From Glossina fuscipes (lineage: Eukaryota > Arthropoda > Insecta > Diptera > Glossinidae), in NCBI RefSeq assembly GCF_014805625.2, contig NW_023998414.1:34840554-34904553 (forward strand): a stretch of DNA of 64,000 bases, in the 5' to 3' direction. Of this stretch, positions 41,758-53,464 are shown one piece after another. The notes beneath the pieces were generated by a model. That model saw nothing but the letters and a program-made list of their open reading frames with translations, made no database searches and was not told the DNA's origin. The position numbers were made by a program, and so were the translations under genes. Each line of letters opens with the position of its first letter. The first letter of the stretch is position 1.

Positions 41758-42670
41758 TATACACCAAACCGCTTGTGGTACACGGTATATTAAGTTAATG
41801 CGCACATATGTAACACCCAGAAAGACTTAAGATAGACAGAACCATCTTTTATTATACCAATCCAAATCAGAATGATTTTCTAAATCAATCTAAGCCCGTC
41901 TATCTGTCCGATGTCTTATGCCTGATGTCTGTCCATTAATGTGGCAATTTTTGAGATATTTTAATGAAATTTAGTATACAGACAGACAGACGTACTTCGA
42001 CCCAAGCATGAACGTTATTGAAAATGGTTTGGAATTGCAAATTTTCAAAATTTCACGACAAACGTTTATATGATAAAAATGCCGAATTTTCAATATTTCA
42101 AGAACAGAGTTAGCTCATAATAGTAAATTTACAAAGAAATCTACCTTACCGAGTTTGGCACACGTAGGTCTATTTTTTGGATACCACCGAACATAAGGGT
42201 ATTAATCAAACGTAACCCTTTATAAGTCAAAAAAGTCTAATTGTTAATCTTTTTATGGTGAAAATATGTTTATATATAGTAATTAAATAAAAAAATGATA
42301 TGAACCTAATTTGAAACACATGGGTCTTGGGTTTCTTGGCCCCACTTCGTATAGAATATCTCATGAGTAGTAAGGCCTTCGGAAAAAGGGTTTAATATTT
42401 TAGAGTTTAAGCAAAAAAAAAAAAAAAATTAATTGTAGTAAGTTTGGATCAAAAAGGTCTTTTTTTTTTGGATCCAAACATATATATAGGGCATTCAAAA
42501 ACGGCAAACTCTTATATGAAGAGAAAATCGAACCTTTCAATATGTGGGGGGGTGCTATAACGATTATGGCTTTGCGTGAATATAATGTGTACTTTTTGAT
42601 GTATTTGATGTACTAAGCGAACTGATGTAAGGTATGCAATGGTCGACGTTGCCCGACTGTAATATTCTTC
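41758..42670 (+). repeat. Interspersed repeat family A, + copy
   Basis: It has the terminal hairpin-like block CCAAACCGCTTGTGGTAC and GGTATATTAAG, then 'ATATGTAACACCCAGAAAG', and ends with GTTGCCCGACTGTAATATTC. Family B sequence begins about 110 bp after its end. Confidence 0.65.
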
Positions 42671-42774
42671 TTCTTTTTTTTTATGCTGTCCATGTAACGA
42701 ATAATACGAGAAACAATTAATTTCGAACAAAGAAAAATGTGTGAAAATCGCAAAAAAAAGACTAAAGATTTTAT

Positions 42775-43050
42775 AATATTGTGTGGGCGTGGCTGATTTT
42801 TTGCTGTTTTTCTAAATGTAGGTTATAAGTAATGATACAAAAAAAATTGGAAAAATCAAACATATTCTCAGCCTTTGTTGGATTTTAGGCGTGTCCCGTA
42901 ACGGATTTATATCATTTTCATATTCTTTTGCAAATTCGTAGACGACATCTGCACTTGAACGAACGGAAGAGAAATGTTTGCTACAGACACTACATACAGA
43001 CAGACAGATATATGAACAATATGAGTATCCTTCGACGATGGGTATAAAAA
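42775..43050 (+). repeat. Interspersed repeat family B, short copy
   Basis: It starts with TTGTGTGGGCGTGGCTG, nearly identical to the start of the copy at 38966. It passes through CTACAGACACTACATACAGA and ends in ATGGGTATAAAAAC. It is much shorter than the 39-kb fragment because the internal blocks are not duplicated. Confidence 0.45.
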
Positions 43051-43628
43051 CAAAACGATCTTTTACTGTGGCCGCTGCTCACTTATTTCGATTGTTTTTA
43101 GATTAATTGCCAACGTTATGTGCGTATGTAGAAGTAAATGCATCCTATATGCGAAATATAAGAGCAACAAGGAGAAAATAGCGTATCTAACAAAAAAATC
43201 TGCCATATATAAGCTACTCCTACATTATTAGAGCACTGCTAATCAAATCTCGATTTTACCGCCACCGCCGAAGGATCGCAATATATTGGATTTGCCTTTC
43301 GGTTTTTAAAACAAAAAATCAGGTAATTTCCATATATATTATTAATCAGATAATTATACAAATTAACAATAATAGTAATACAGATGTGATAGTAGGTGAT
43401 TTTAAATGTCCTAAGAGGGTCCACTAATTAACATTTTGGAGAAACTAAGTCATTTAAAGGGAATGAAAAATTAAATGCGAAAATTATATCTGGCCGCAAT
43501 CGAATCTTTGGTACTCACCATCTTTTTTACCAAAAGAAGTCAAGAACTTTATAGTCGACCAACTTCATCAGTTAAATACCCAGCAAAAAACACTTCACTT
43601 CATACCGCTAACCATAACGCCTTACATC

Positions 43629-44372
43629 TATACCCTACACCACTTGTGGCACCGAATATATTAAGTTTGTGCGCACCCAGAAAAATTTAAGATAGCCTAA
43701 TATTTTATTATACGGATCCATTGAGAAAATGATTTTAAACTTGTCTGTCCGTCTGTCCATACATTTTTGTGTTGTATTGAAAATGATTCGGATCCGTCGA
43801 CTTTTTCGAAAAAAAATGACAATCCTCAAAATTTGTCACAAAGCGCTCCGTCTAAAGTGTAATTGTTAAAATTTTTTCGTTATAGTAATTTGACCTAAAA
43901 ATTAAGGGAATCAAATTTGAACCACATGGGTCTATTTCATGAATTCCTCGCCATATAAAATGTTTCAGAAAAAAAAATTAATTTTTAATATATTATGATG
44001 AAAATTGACCCGTAGTAGCGATTTAGCAAAAATATTAACGATAGGGAATTTGGATAATATAGGTCTACTTTTGAGACCTTCTCATTTATAGACCTTATCA
44101 TGAAAAGCAAGATTCCATATGAAGGGAATGTCTTTTTTTATCACGGAAACTGAAAAATAATAAGATCTTTAGAAAGTGAATTAAGTTTACTGAATTTGGA
44201 TCTGTCATGTTTTGCTTTGGAAATTCTCCAATATGCGGTCTTTCATGAAAGCTATGCCTTTGCATAAAAATACTGTGTAATCTTTGGTGTATTATTACCC
44301 AAACAAATAAATGTACTAAGCAAATTGATATATTGTACGTCGGGTATCTAACGGTCGGCCTTGCTCGTTTAG
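43629..44372 (+). repeat. Interspersed repeat family A, + copy
   Basis: It begins TATACCCTACACCACTTGTG and continues ATATTAAGTTTGTGCGCACC. It ends at CGGTCGGCCTTGCTCG, the same 3' variant as the copy at 46624. These two copies share a 3' subtype distinct from the 'TTGCCCGACTATAATG' subtype. Confidence 0.65.
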
Positions 44373-45137
44373 AGAAATTCTTGCTTGCTTATATGTTTTG
44401 TTATTGTATCGGTGAAATTTGATTCACTGAAGTATAAATACATTTTTTGACTCAAAACTGTTGACTGTCTACTGTTGACTGACTGGCTCGCAGAAGAAGA
44501 AGAAGAAGAATCAGTCATATTTTCGCTTAGAATTGATACTATAGATGTTGATGGCATTTACCTTCAGCGCGGTGGCTGCATTTGCCACAAATTTTGTGAA
44601 CCAAAGCTTCTGCTTCTCGATTTATTTATTTATTTATATATACATATATGTACATGTCTAATTGACGTAAGACCTTGAATTCGTTTTGCTTGCTCATCTA
44701 TCTGTTTAAGTGTACTTTGTTGACGAATATATATATGTATATATGTATGTTATTAACGATGACCACAGTGCGAGTTTACAAGTTAGTAGGAACGTTATCC
44801 TTACAGTTATGTTTACAATAGGCAAAAATCAAAACTCTGAACAATTATCTTCAGCTTGAAGCAAAAATTTATTAATTCAAAAATGAGGGTAATATCTCTA
44901 CAACCACAATCACAAATGATAAAAATCTACACAGTTTACAATCCATAATAAATATTGATCTAAAATTGAATACAAACATTTCGTAATGTCATTTCGAAAC
45001 TTCACGTAGAAAATGACTCTTGTTATCTAGCTGATGCATCGACAATTTGAAAATATCCGTTGGCAATTTTTACATTAATTTGAAATGATAACCATCACAG
45101 ATTCGATCCAAGGTGTGTGAATATAACTCGTTCTCTT

Positions 45138-46000
45138 TATACCATGTACCAATTGTGGTACAGGGTATATTAAGTTAATGCGGTCGTATGTACCTCGCAG
45201 AAGGGGTTAAGATAGACCCACCTTTTATTACACCGATCGATTTTGAATCATAACCTGTATTGATCTAAGCCTGTCTGTCCGTCTGTCTGTCTGACGTGTG
45301 TCCATGTACATTTGTGTTCAAGCTACAAATCGCAATTCTTGAGATATTTCGATGACGTTTCGTACAGTAAAGCATTATAGCCCAAGAACGAACGCCATTG
45401 AAAATGGTTGGAATCGGTCTGCTTTTTCGACCACTTCCCATATAACACTTTTTTGTGAAAAATCATTAAGTGAAAAAAAGTTGTAATTTTCAAAATTTCT
45501 TAGCAAAAATGGCTAAGTGGGAGTATTTCGTCAATTGATATGAAAGCTTTGGACCGGCTGGGGCAATTTTGGAACGCCCTCTCATATAAAGAAAACTAAA
45601 GTTTATACGACATAAACGTGTAATTTTCAATGCTTCATGATGAGAATTATATCGTAACAGTAACTTAACGTAAAAAGATCAGCTGTAACCAGTTTGGACC
45701 ATCTCAGGTTATTTTTCGGATCCTACCCTAACAAAGATTTTTATGAAAATTGATCCTTTGTAGAGCAGAAAAGTCTAAGTTTTAATATGCGGTGATAAAA
45801 TTGAAGTGGTCGTTGTAGGCGTGTCTTCGGAAAGGTTTAAATCACTTTCAAATTCTTTTGTAAATTTGTAGGCGAAATTTGATAAACGTACTTGAACGCA
45901 TAAATAATACGAAAGTTGAAGTGTGTTACTCTCCAGGTTTGTTATTATTACTGCGTGCTATATATACCGTAGCAGACATGTAGTTTATCTATGATGGGAA
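45138..46000 (+). repeat. Interspersed repeat family A, + copy with clear hairpin
   Basis: The 5' end carries a nested inverted repeat: TATACC (45138-45143) pairs with GGTATA (45164-45169), and TGTACCA (45145-45151) pairs with TGGTACA (45156-45162) around a 4-nt loop. The body follows the family order. The 3' part contains GTAGGCGTGTCTTCGGAAAG, resembling family B, so the end may be a chimera and the boundary is approximate. Confidence 0.6.
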
Positions 46001-46259
46001 ATTTATATATAAGTAATCCTATCTTGTTTGCTTTACTGCAACGCTTAACATTACATTGCACGTTATGCTTGTATTGAGAAATTGAGTTAATTTCTTTTAT
46101 AAATATGTATTTATTACAAGTAAGTAATCAAATAACAAGCTGAATATGATGACTTTCTTTCTCGTTCCGTTCTTCAACACATATCTTAATAGCAACATGT
46201 TCTTAATTAAGGCGAAAGACTCTATGCCACGGTTACTATTTCAAAAGTATGTCTACAAA

Positions 46260-46395
46260 AATCTCTATCTCTCTCTCTCTCTTTTCTCTCTCTCTTTTCT
46301 CTCTCTCTTCTCTCTCTCTCTCCCTCTCTCTCCCTCTCTCTCTTCTCTTCTCTCTCCCCCGTTCTCTCCATCTATCTATCTATCCATCTCTCTAA
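46260..46395. repeat. Long compound (CT)n tract
   Basis: About 130 bp of almost pure pyrimidine, CTCTCT with interspersed TTTT and CCC, passing into (CTAT)n. The frame across it translates to Ser/Leu/Pro repeats and is not a gene. The tract separates two family A copies. Confidence 0.9.
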
Positions 46396-46623
46396 GATTT
46401 TTCTTCAATCACCCCGTCACATGTGAGAGTCAACTCAAATGGATCGAGACTTCACCAATTTTTGTTAAAAACTTGGGATGCAATCACGTATAAAAAATTT
46501 ATACAATTACCAACACAATGTTGCGAAATCTTATAAAAATATTTTTGCAAATGTGCTAAATGAAGAAATCTTCGGTCTATTTAACCAATATCACGCAAAG
46601 GTCATGTGTTGGATGAACATATT

Positions 46624-47620
46624 TATACCTTATGCCGTTTGCGGCACTGAATATATTAAGTTTGTGCGGATGTACGTAACACCCAGAAGGACTTGAGATA
46701 GACCCAACTTCTGTTATACGGATCGATTGGAAAAATGATTTTAAGCTTGTTTGGCTGTCTGCCCGGCTCACCGTCGATATTTGCCGTATATGTATTTGTA
46801 TTCAATGTACAGTTAACAATTTTTGAAATATTTTGTTTTGGCCCAGAGTCGAACAGTAATAAAAATGGTTCGTATCGACTTTTTCGACCACTCTCCATAT
46901 GCGGCCTGATTTTGAAAATTCGTTACATAGGAAAAACTCGCTGCATTGATACGAACAATTTGGTTTGTCTAGGAAAATTTTTTGAATGCCATCTCATACA
47001 ACCGTTTCCTACGAAAATTGAGTCTTTATTTGGTGAAAAGGTATAATATTTAATATTTCACGATGAAAATTACTTCATAATAATAAATTACCAAAGAAAT
47101 CAACCTTACCGAATTTGGACAATGTAGGTCTATTTGTTTAACACCAGCGCTTATAAGGATTCTCAGGAAATATGAGCACTTTTATAATAAAAATTTATTC
47201 ACAATAATAATTTGGTATAAAAATTAAATGGACCAAATTTGAGCCGTACAGGTCTATTTCTTGCCTCCTAGTCCATATAAAATTTTTCATGAATAGTACT
47301 CTCTTCAGAACAAAATTTAATTTTTTAATATATTTTGATGAAAATTGACGTATAATAGCAATTTAGCAAAAAAAATAAACGACAGGGAATTTGGATAACA
47401 TAGGTCGATTTTTGAGACCTTAACATTTATAGGGGTTTTACTAAATTGGAACAGTCATGTATTACTTCGGGAATTCTCCATAATACGGGCTTTCATGCAA
47501 GCTATGTCTTTGCATAAAAATAATGTGTAATCTTTGGTGTATTATTACCCAAACATATAAATATTATAGGCAAATTGATGTAGGCCGCCTAAAGATCGGC
47601 CTTGCTCAATTCTAATAATC
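46624..47620 (+). repeat. Interspersed repeat family A, + copy (longest)
   Basis: It begins TATACCTTATGCCGTTTGCG and keeps the CACCCAGAAGGACTTGAGAT block. It runs to CGGCCTTGCTCAATTC, the same end as the copy at 43629. At about 1 kb it is the longest copy and the best single guide to the family consensus. The 70-100-codon frames within it show no recognisable domain. Confidence 0.65.
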
Positions 47621-48321
47621 GCGCTTGCCTTTATATGTAGCATTTTTATTTATTTATAGGAAATATTTCAGTTTTTACTTGTTGTTATTATATAATTATG
47701 TTTGCAGTTGCGTGAATGCTGCCATAGATAAAATATAGATACTAGTCTCTCTGAATAGTCATAAACATCTGAAATTTGCTTGAGCGTCCGAAACGTGAGC
47801 AGAATGTTTGAACAATAATTATGCTTTCACTTTGTTTGCGCTTGCACTTAATTCTCATTCTCTTTATCTCTTTTTGCCAAAGAAATACTTATAGATTTAT
47901 TGTGCAGACTCATTTACAGGAAGTTTTCATTAAAGCAGCATTAGCTTAACCGAGAATCAATGAATTTTTATACATATTTTAATTGAATTATATATATTGT
48001 CTGGAAATGGCTTTACATATAAATATTATAATTTGTAAATTCAGTATTTTTTCGGAGTACGTACATCCATGCCCGCACCAAATGTTAAATTGACCTTGTT
48101 CGATATTTGCGCCAACTTAATAATAGATCCATATTTGCTACATTTATACATGTTATACACTCTACCAATATTGACATAAAAGATGTGCATGTATTGACAG
48201 ATAAACGGAATAAAAAATATTCTATAGTTTGCATAAATAGAAAAGATCTGAATTAACCACCAACGGTTGACAATGACTAATGACCCATATGATCTAATTG
48301 TACATGCTTTATGTTTCGTGC

Positions 48322-48353
<32 letters not shown>

Positions 48354-50758
48354 AAAATTAAAAGAATTTTATCAACATTAATAAGAAAAAAATGTAATGT
48401 ACCTAAAATAAAAAAAAAACTGTAGAATATAATTTTGTTCCGTTTCCTTTATACTATAAACAAAGAACAGCTGGAGAAATTAAATTTTGTACCATTTTCC
48501 ATAACGTTGGTACAAAAAACAGCTGAATTACAAAATTTTGTCTCTAGATCTTATACATTTGTAAAATGACGATTTTTACCATGCAATTACAATAGAACGG
48601 TCTATTTATTATGTTATTTCATTTCTCTGTTATGCGTACAGACGGCGCCATTTTTATTTTAAGCGCGAGCATATGTACTATGCTGTAGTTATGTAATAGG
48701 ATGCTAAAGCTAATAGTGATATCAAATAAAATAAAATAAAAAATCGCCAAAAATTATTACAATTATATATAATATTATATTCGGTTGTTTTTACTTAAAA
48801 ATAAAAGCCAAGCGAATATTTTCTTTATTAAAAAAAAAAAAAAATCCGAAGATAATTTCATTTTTAATTTTATACCTAATGTCAACGAACTGTGTATAGA
48901 CCTTTATTAATTTTCCCCGTTCTCCTTTATAGTTCCATTCTACAAACTTTTGAATGACGGAATGAAGATTTTGTCCTAAACAAATTTTCAAAAATTCTTT
49001 TTGATCAAAAGATTGTATTTTATTTCAACTTTTAAATTAAACTCACGTCAACGTTATTTCCATATTTTATACCCTCAACAAAAAAAAAAGCCTACATATA
49101 TATTATATTTTGTAATGATATTTGGTTAAAGACTCGAGAAGATATATGAAAGTAAATTTTCATTCTTTAATAATTCAATATTATTAAATATGTATATATG
49201 TATATGCTGATATATAAGTATCGTCTTAAAAAGTATAAAACAACATTTGGTATTAGTAAAGACATTATTATGTGTTCACATTTTTGAAAATGCTGAAGCC
49301 TCTGTAATGAGTAAACAATCCAATTTATACTTTGCTCTTGTAATTTTCTTTGACTTTAAAGGAAAGATAGAAAAAGATCCGGTAAACATTCCTGAATGGC
49401 AAACTTATTATATTTCATACGGTCCGTAAGACTATTGTTAATGCAAACAATTTTCTCCAATAATTTCCTATTGACAAGATCAGGTTTGATCATTATATTC
49501 ATTGCGATCAACCTCACGTTTATATATTTATTATATCTTTTACCAACATTTTTATACTGGGGGTTCTTCGCTCATTCCAGTTCACGTAAATATACCGCCT
49601 TCCAGTATGAATTTATTTACATTTTTTGTGTAAAGTCGGAAGGAGTTTGTGTTCGTGCTTTTTTTTCAAAAAAAATTTTTAAAAAATAATTTCAAGTTTT
49701 AAAAAAACATTAAATTTAGTTAAATGTAAAAAAAAATGATGTGCAAAGTATTGTGTAAATCGTGTTGAGCCACAAATAATAAAGACAACTAAATAAATAA
49801 AATGAAATAAACGCACACAGACGCTGGCCAAAAAAAGAAGGCGCATACAGTAGCAACAGCAGAAACATAAAGGCAAAGCCCAACAAGATAGTAGAAGAAA
49901 AAAAAAAACGTTAAAACGAATGAAGTAAAAAGTTTAAATACAAAAATTTTCAATTAATTATCAGATAAAGCTAAATAAATAGTAAGAAGGCAGATTCGAA
50001 AGAGAAAAAAATTTCTTATAAAAAAAAAATCATGTGAAAAATCGATTGGAAATCTGACATACATACAGAAAAACAGAATTTGTCACTTTCCAATGTGGAA
50101 CAAGCTGTCATTGGAATAATGCCACACACATTTATATATGCATATACATATTCAATATTAAACAAAAATTAAGAAGAAGAAGAATCAGCTTCATAGCAGT
50201 GCTGTACAATCTCATTGGACGTGTAATGTCAAAATTCTGACAAGAAAGCGCAATTTTTTTAACATTGTTGTAGTTGTACGTAGTAGTAGTCGAAGAAGTG
50301 ACATCAGTGAGTGTGAAGGCAAACAAAAAAAAAAAAAAAAACTAAACGAACCTCTCATCCATAAAATAGCAGCAAATCTCAATATTTAAGGAAAAAGATA
50401 TACTGACGTTGTTGCTTTTCACGCGTTTTCCCCCATTTTCTTTGGTGTTTTTTTTTTTTTTTTTTAATTTTTTGTTTTATTTTTGCCTTTGCTCACACAT
50501 TTACATAAATACGCAGAAATTATGAAAACGAATTTTTGTAGAATCGGCAAAGGACTTAAGTGACGGTGATTAGCTATAAGTAACAAAAGAACATTTTAAT
50601 TTCTTCTCTATCTTCAATGTGGCATAAAAAGAGTAAACCAACAAGTTCTGCTCTCGCCTTTGAATTGCAATCAAGCTCATTGTCGTCGCAATTTGTTGTT
50701 CCATATTCATATCATTACAAGTGTTCCTGAGAGTGAGTGTGGGGTGGTGTAGGAAATA
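47621..50758. other. Upstream region of the second STPR gene
   Basis: No coding exon is seen. There is a 28-nt poly(A) (48325-48352), A-rich tracts and a T-rich tract near 50450. The part nearest the start codon (about 50130-50758) is likely 5' UTR and promoter of the STPR gene, but no TATA box or start site could be fixed. Confidence 0.4.
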
Positions 50759-52306
50759 ATGGCATCTGGTCCCAATGGGATAAAATTAGAGCCGAGTCTT
50801 GACCAGCAGCACCTGCAACAACAACATCAGCAACAGCATCATCAACAGTATGCCACCAATCTTTTGGCACTGAATGGCCCTAATGCCCGTTTGCTAATCG
50901 ATCATCCCTCCACATTGCTGGTACCGTTGTCCCATCATCAGCAACAGTTACAGCAGCAGTTGCAACAACAACATCAACAGCAGCAACAACAACAACAACA
51001 GCTTCAGCAACATCATTTGCAACAACAACAACTGCAACAACATTTAGCATCACAACAGCAGCAACAGCAAGAGCAATTACAATTGCAACAACAGCACCAG
51101 CAGCAATTGCAATTGGCTGCCGTCTATCCACAACCGTTATCCCTTAAGCAGCCACCACTGCCCACACCGACCGGCACGAATACAGCAGCTACACAAAACA
51201 CTACTAATTTAGGCCCAGCGTCTGTGACTTCATCCACCTCGTCAGCCGCGGCACGTCACCGGTGGAACGAAAGCCCCGAAGCACGAGCACGCCGGCTGGC
51301 ACGTAATGCTGAGAGGATGCGCGAGAGACGTAGTCGTGAAACCGAGGACGAATATCGTAAGCGTTTGGCGCGCAATGCTGAAGCCAATCGCTTGCGCCGC
51401 CAAAACGAAAACGAAATGGAACGAGCCATGCGTTTGGTACGCAATGCGGCACGACAACGTCTGCGTCGCGCCATGGAATCCCCAGAGCAGCGATCTAAAC
51501 GTCTACAAAAGTTAGCTGAACGAATGCGCATGTACCGCGCCAACGAGTCACCAGAGCAGCGCAAATCTCGCTTAGCCGAGATGGCGGCCCGAGCACGTCA
51601 GCGCATTGCCAACGAGTCGCCCGAGCAGCGCAAGGAACGCCTGAAAAAACTGAATGAATATGCGAAAAAGGTCAGAGAAAAGAAAAAAATATTAAAACAA
51701 GCGGGCGCGGCGCAGACAACGAATTCACAGAATTCGAATAATACGCAAAGCGCTGCGGCTATTTGTAATAATAACGAGAATTTAAATTTAAATCATCAGG
51801 CAGCTCCCGCAGGCACGTCGGCCTCCACCCCCGGATCCAGCGATGACCTGGCCCAGCAGCAACAACGCCAACAGGACGACCAGCAGCAGCAGCAGCACCA
51901 ACTCACAGCATCATATCAACAGGCTGCTGCATTAGCAGCCAATCCCATAGAATACTATCAAAATATGTTCATCAATCCGGGCACCCTCCGACCGGGCAGC
52001 ACATTGCTCAAACAGGAGCCGCTTAGTACGCAACAGCAGTCTCAACAACAAAACAATCTTGCTTCCCAGAATCGTTTCGCACCTACTCACCAACAGCAAG
52101 CAGCCGGCACGCAGCACAGTTTACTGGATGCAGAAGCAACAAATATCTTTCAACAACAACTATACGATGAGGCCACACAAAAGGCGGTGGCATCGGGCAA
52201 ACTAGCCCAAACAGCAGCAAATGTTCCTCACTTCAGCACAATCGCTAGTTCGCTGGAATTATATCAGCAGAATAAGCACATCAAAAAACAAGAAGAACTG
52301 CAACAG
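50759..52306 (+). CDS. Large STPR/AT-hook protein, coding exon 1
   Basis: First coding exon (residues 1-516) of a Q-rich STPR protein that I model as 978 aa over three exons. The ATG is in good context (AATAATGG). Residues about 15-125 are His/Gln tracts from CAA/CAG repeats. Residues 170-307 are six contiguous 23-residue STPR repeats; repeats 1-4 correspond in order to the four of the gene at 27528, and repeats 4-6 share the ESPEQR motif. More Gln, Asn and Ser follow. The exon ends in phase 0 at CAACAG|GTGGGT. Reading through the donor gives eight more residues (VGIVSDSD) and a stop at 52331-52333, a 524-aa short form. The family is known from Bombyx FMBP-1 as a DNA-binding domain, so a nuclear regulatory role is inferred. 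The antisense frames here are shadows of the Arg-rich repeats. Confidence 0.88.
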
Positions 52307-52710
52307 GTGGGTATAGTGTCGGACAGTGACTGAGGCGAAATTTTACGAGAGAACACACAAAATCAGTTGTAGAAAGCAAATGCCAATACAGAATGATACA
52401 TATGTATAATTTTTTCACTCACTCATTCGATCAATAAAGTCAATCAATCTCTAAATCTCTATGTATATCATCCACATACTTGTTGTGTGTTCCTTTCTTT
52501 CAATTTTTTATACTTGAAATTTTTCTTCAAAATAAAAAATTTTCCATGTACACATATTTGCTTTCTGCAAATCATTGAACCAACAACAACAATTTGATTT
52601 AAAAAAAAAAAAAAAAAAAATCAAAACAACTTCTACTACAACTACAACAACAATATATGAACAACACACACAACAACACATCCTCCCTAATCTTGGTGGC
52701 ACTTTTATAG
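52307..52710 (+). other. Intron 1 of the large STPR gene / 3' end of its short form
   Basis: A 404-bp intron bounded by CAG|GTGGGT and CACTTTTATAG|GCA, both phase 0. If retained, translation ends at 52333. An AATAAA at 52433-52438 lies 100 bp after that stop and could end a short mRNA. The intron also holds a poly(A) run near 52601-52620 and CAA repeats. Inference from sequence only. Confidence 0.6.
52433..52438 (+). terminator. Candidate intronic polyadenylation signal
   Basis: A canonical AATAAA lies just downstream of the read-through stop codon at 52333. It would allow a short transcript encoding only the first six STPR repeats. Confidence 0.35.
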
Positions 52711-53095
52711 GCAACTGGCGGCGGCAATACGGCAAGCAATAACAGTAACAACAGCGGGTCTGTTGGCGTAACCGCTGGCATTCAAAACGAGAAAAGCGAA
52801 AGCCAGAAAGTTAAATCAGCACATCCACAAATACAAAATCCACCCACACCGCTGTATAATCAATTCTCATATTTGGCCACATTTCCGGCGGCGGCAGCAG
52901 CCGCGAACTCCTCGGTGGCGGCGACGGTTACTACGCCTCCTAACACGCCCACACAAACAGCTGCCTACTATCCCATGTATCATAATGGCTTTCAATTAGG
53001 CATAGCTCCGAATACGGTGCCGCCACCATTTACGCCCGTGCACTTCTCTACAGCCTCAAACACGGTGGGAGCGGGATCGACGCAATCACAATCGG
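52711..53095 (+). CDS. Large STPR/AT-hook protein, coding exon 2
   Basis: This exon adds residues 517-644 plus the first base of codon 645. It is open in the frame carried over from exon 1 with no stop. The product is Ser/Asn/Gly-rich at first ([18 protein letters not shown]), then Pro/Thr/Ala-rich with an Ala run and aromatic spots ([12 protein letters not shown]). No domain is recognised; it looks like a flexible linker or activation-type region. The exon ends at CAATCGG|GTAGGC, phase 1. Without this donor the frame stops at 53127. It has no ATG of its own near its start, which supports its being an internal exon. Confidence 0.75.
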
Positions 53096-53167
53096 GTAGG
53101 CTTGGGTTCAGAAAACTCTACTTGTAGACCAATTTAACCAAAACAAACCAAAACCTTTCGATTACAG

Positions 53168-53433
53168 CAGCAGCTGCAACAGCTGCCGGTCAACAACAAC
53201 AGCAGCAGCAGGTCATACAGGATTTTCCAAAAGCGGTCCGCGGTCGCCCTAGAAAAGTGATCTTTAATAATAAAGATGCATCGCAGGCCGATGTATTGCA
53301 ACAGCAGGAGCATCAACAAAAAATGAGCGCTCTGCTCGAACAAGAGATCAATCAAATGCTAGCCTCACCCCATCTGGCCCAGCGCCGCGGACGTAGTCAA
53401 CAACAACAACAACAGTTCCAGCAGTTTCAGTTA

Positions 53434-53464
<31 letters not shown>

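Noticed and set aside
46146..46493. 115-codon frame with a Ser/Leu-rich centre.
   Set aside because: The centre is the (CT)n tract and the flanks show no recognisable domain.
46735..47046. 103-codon + frame inside family A.
   Set aside because: It lies wholly in a diverged repeat copy, is broken in the other copies and has no recognisable domain.
50880..51564. Ala/Val-rich and Arg-rich antisense frames opposite the second STPR gene.
   Set aside because: They are shadows of the CAA/CAG and Arg-rich repeat codons of the sense gene.
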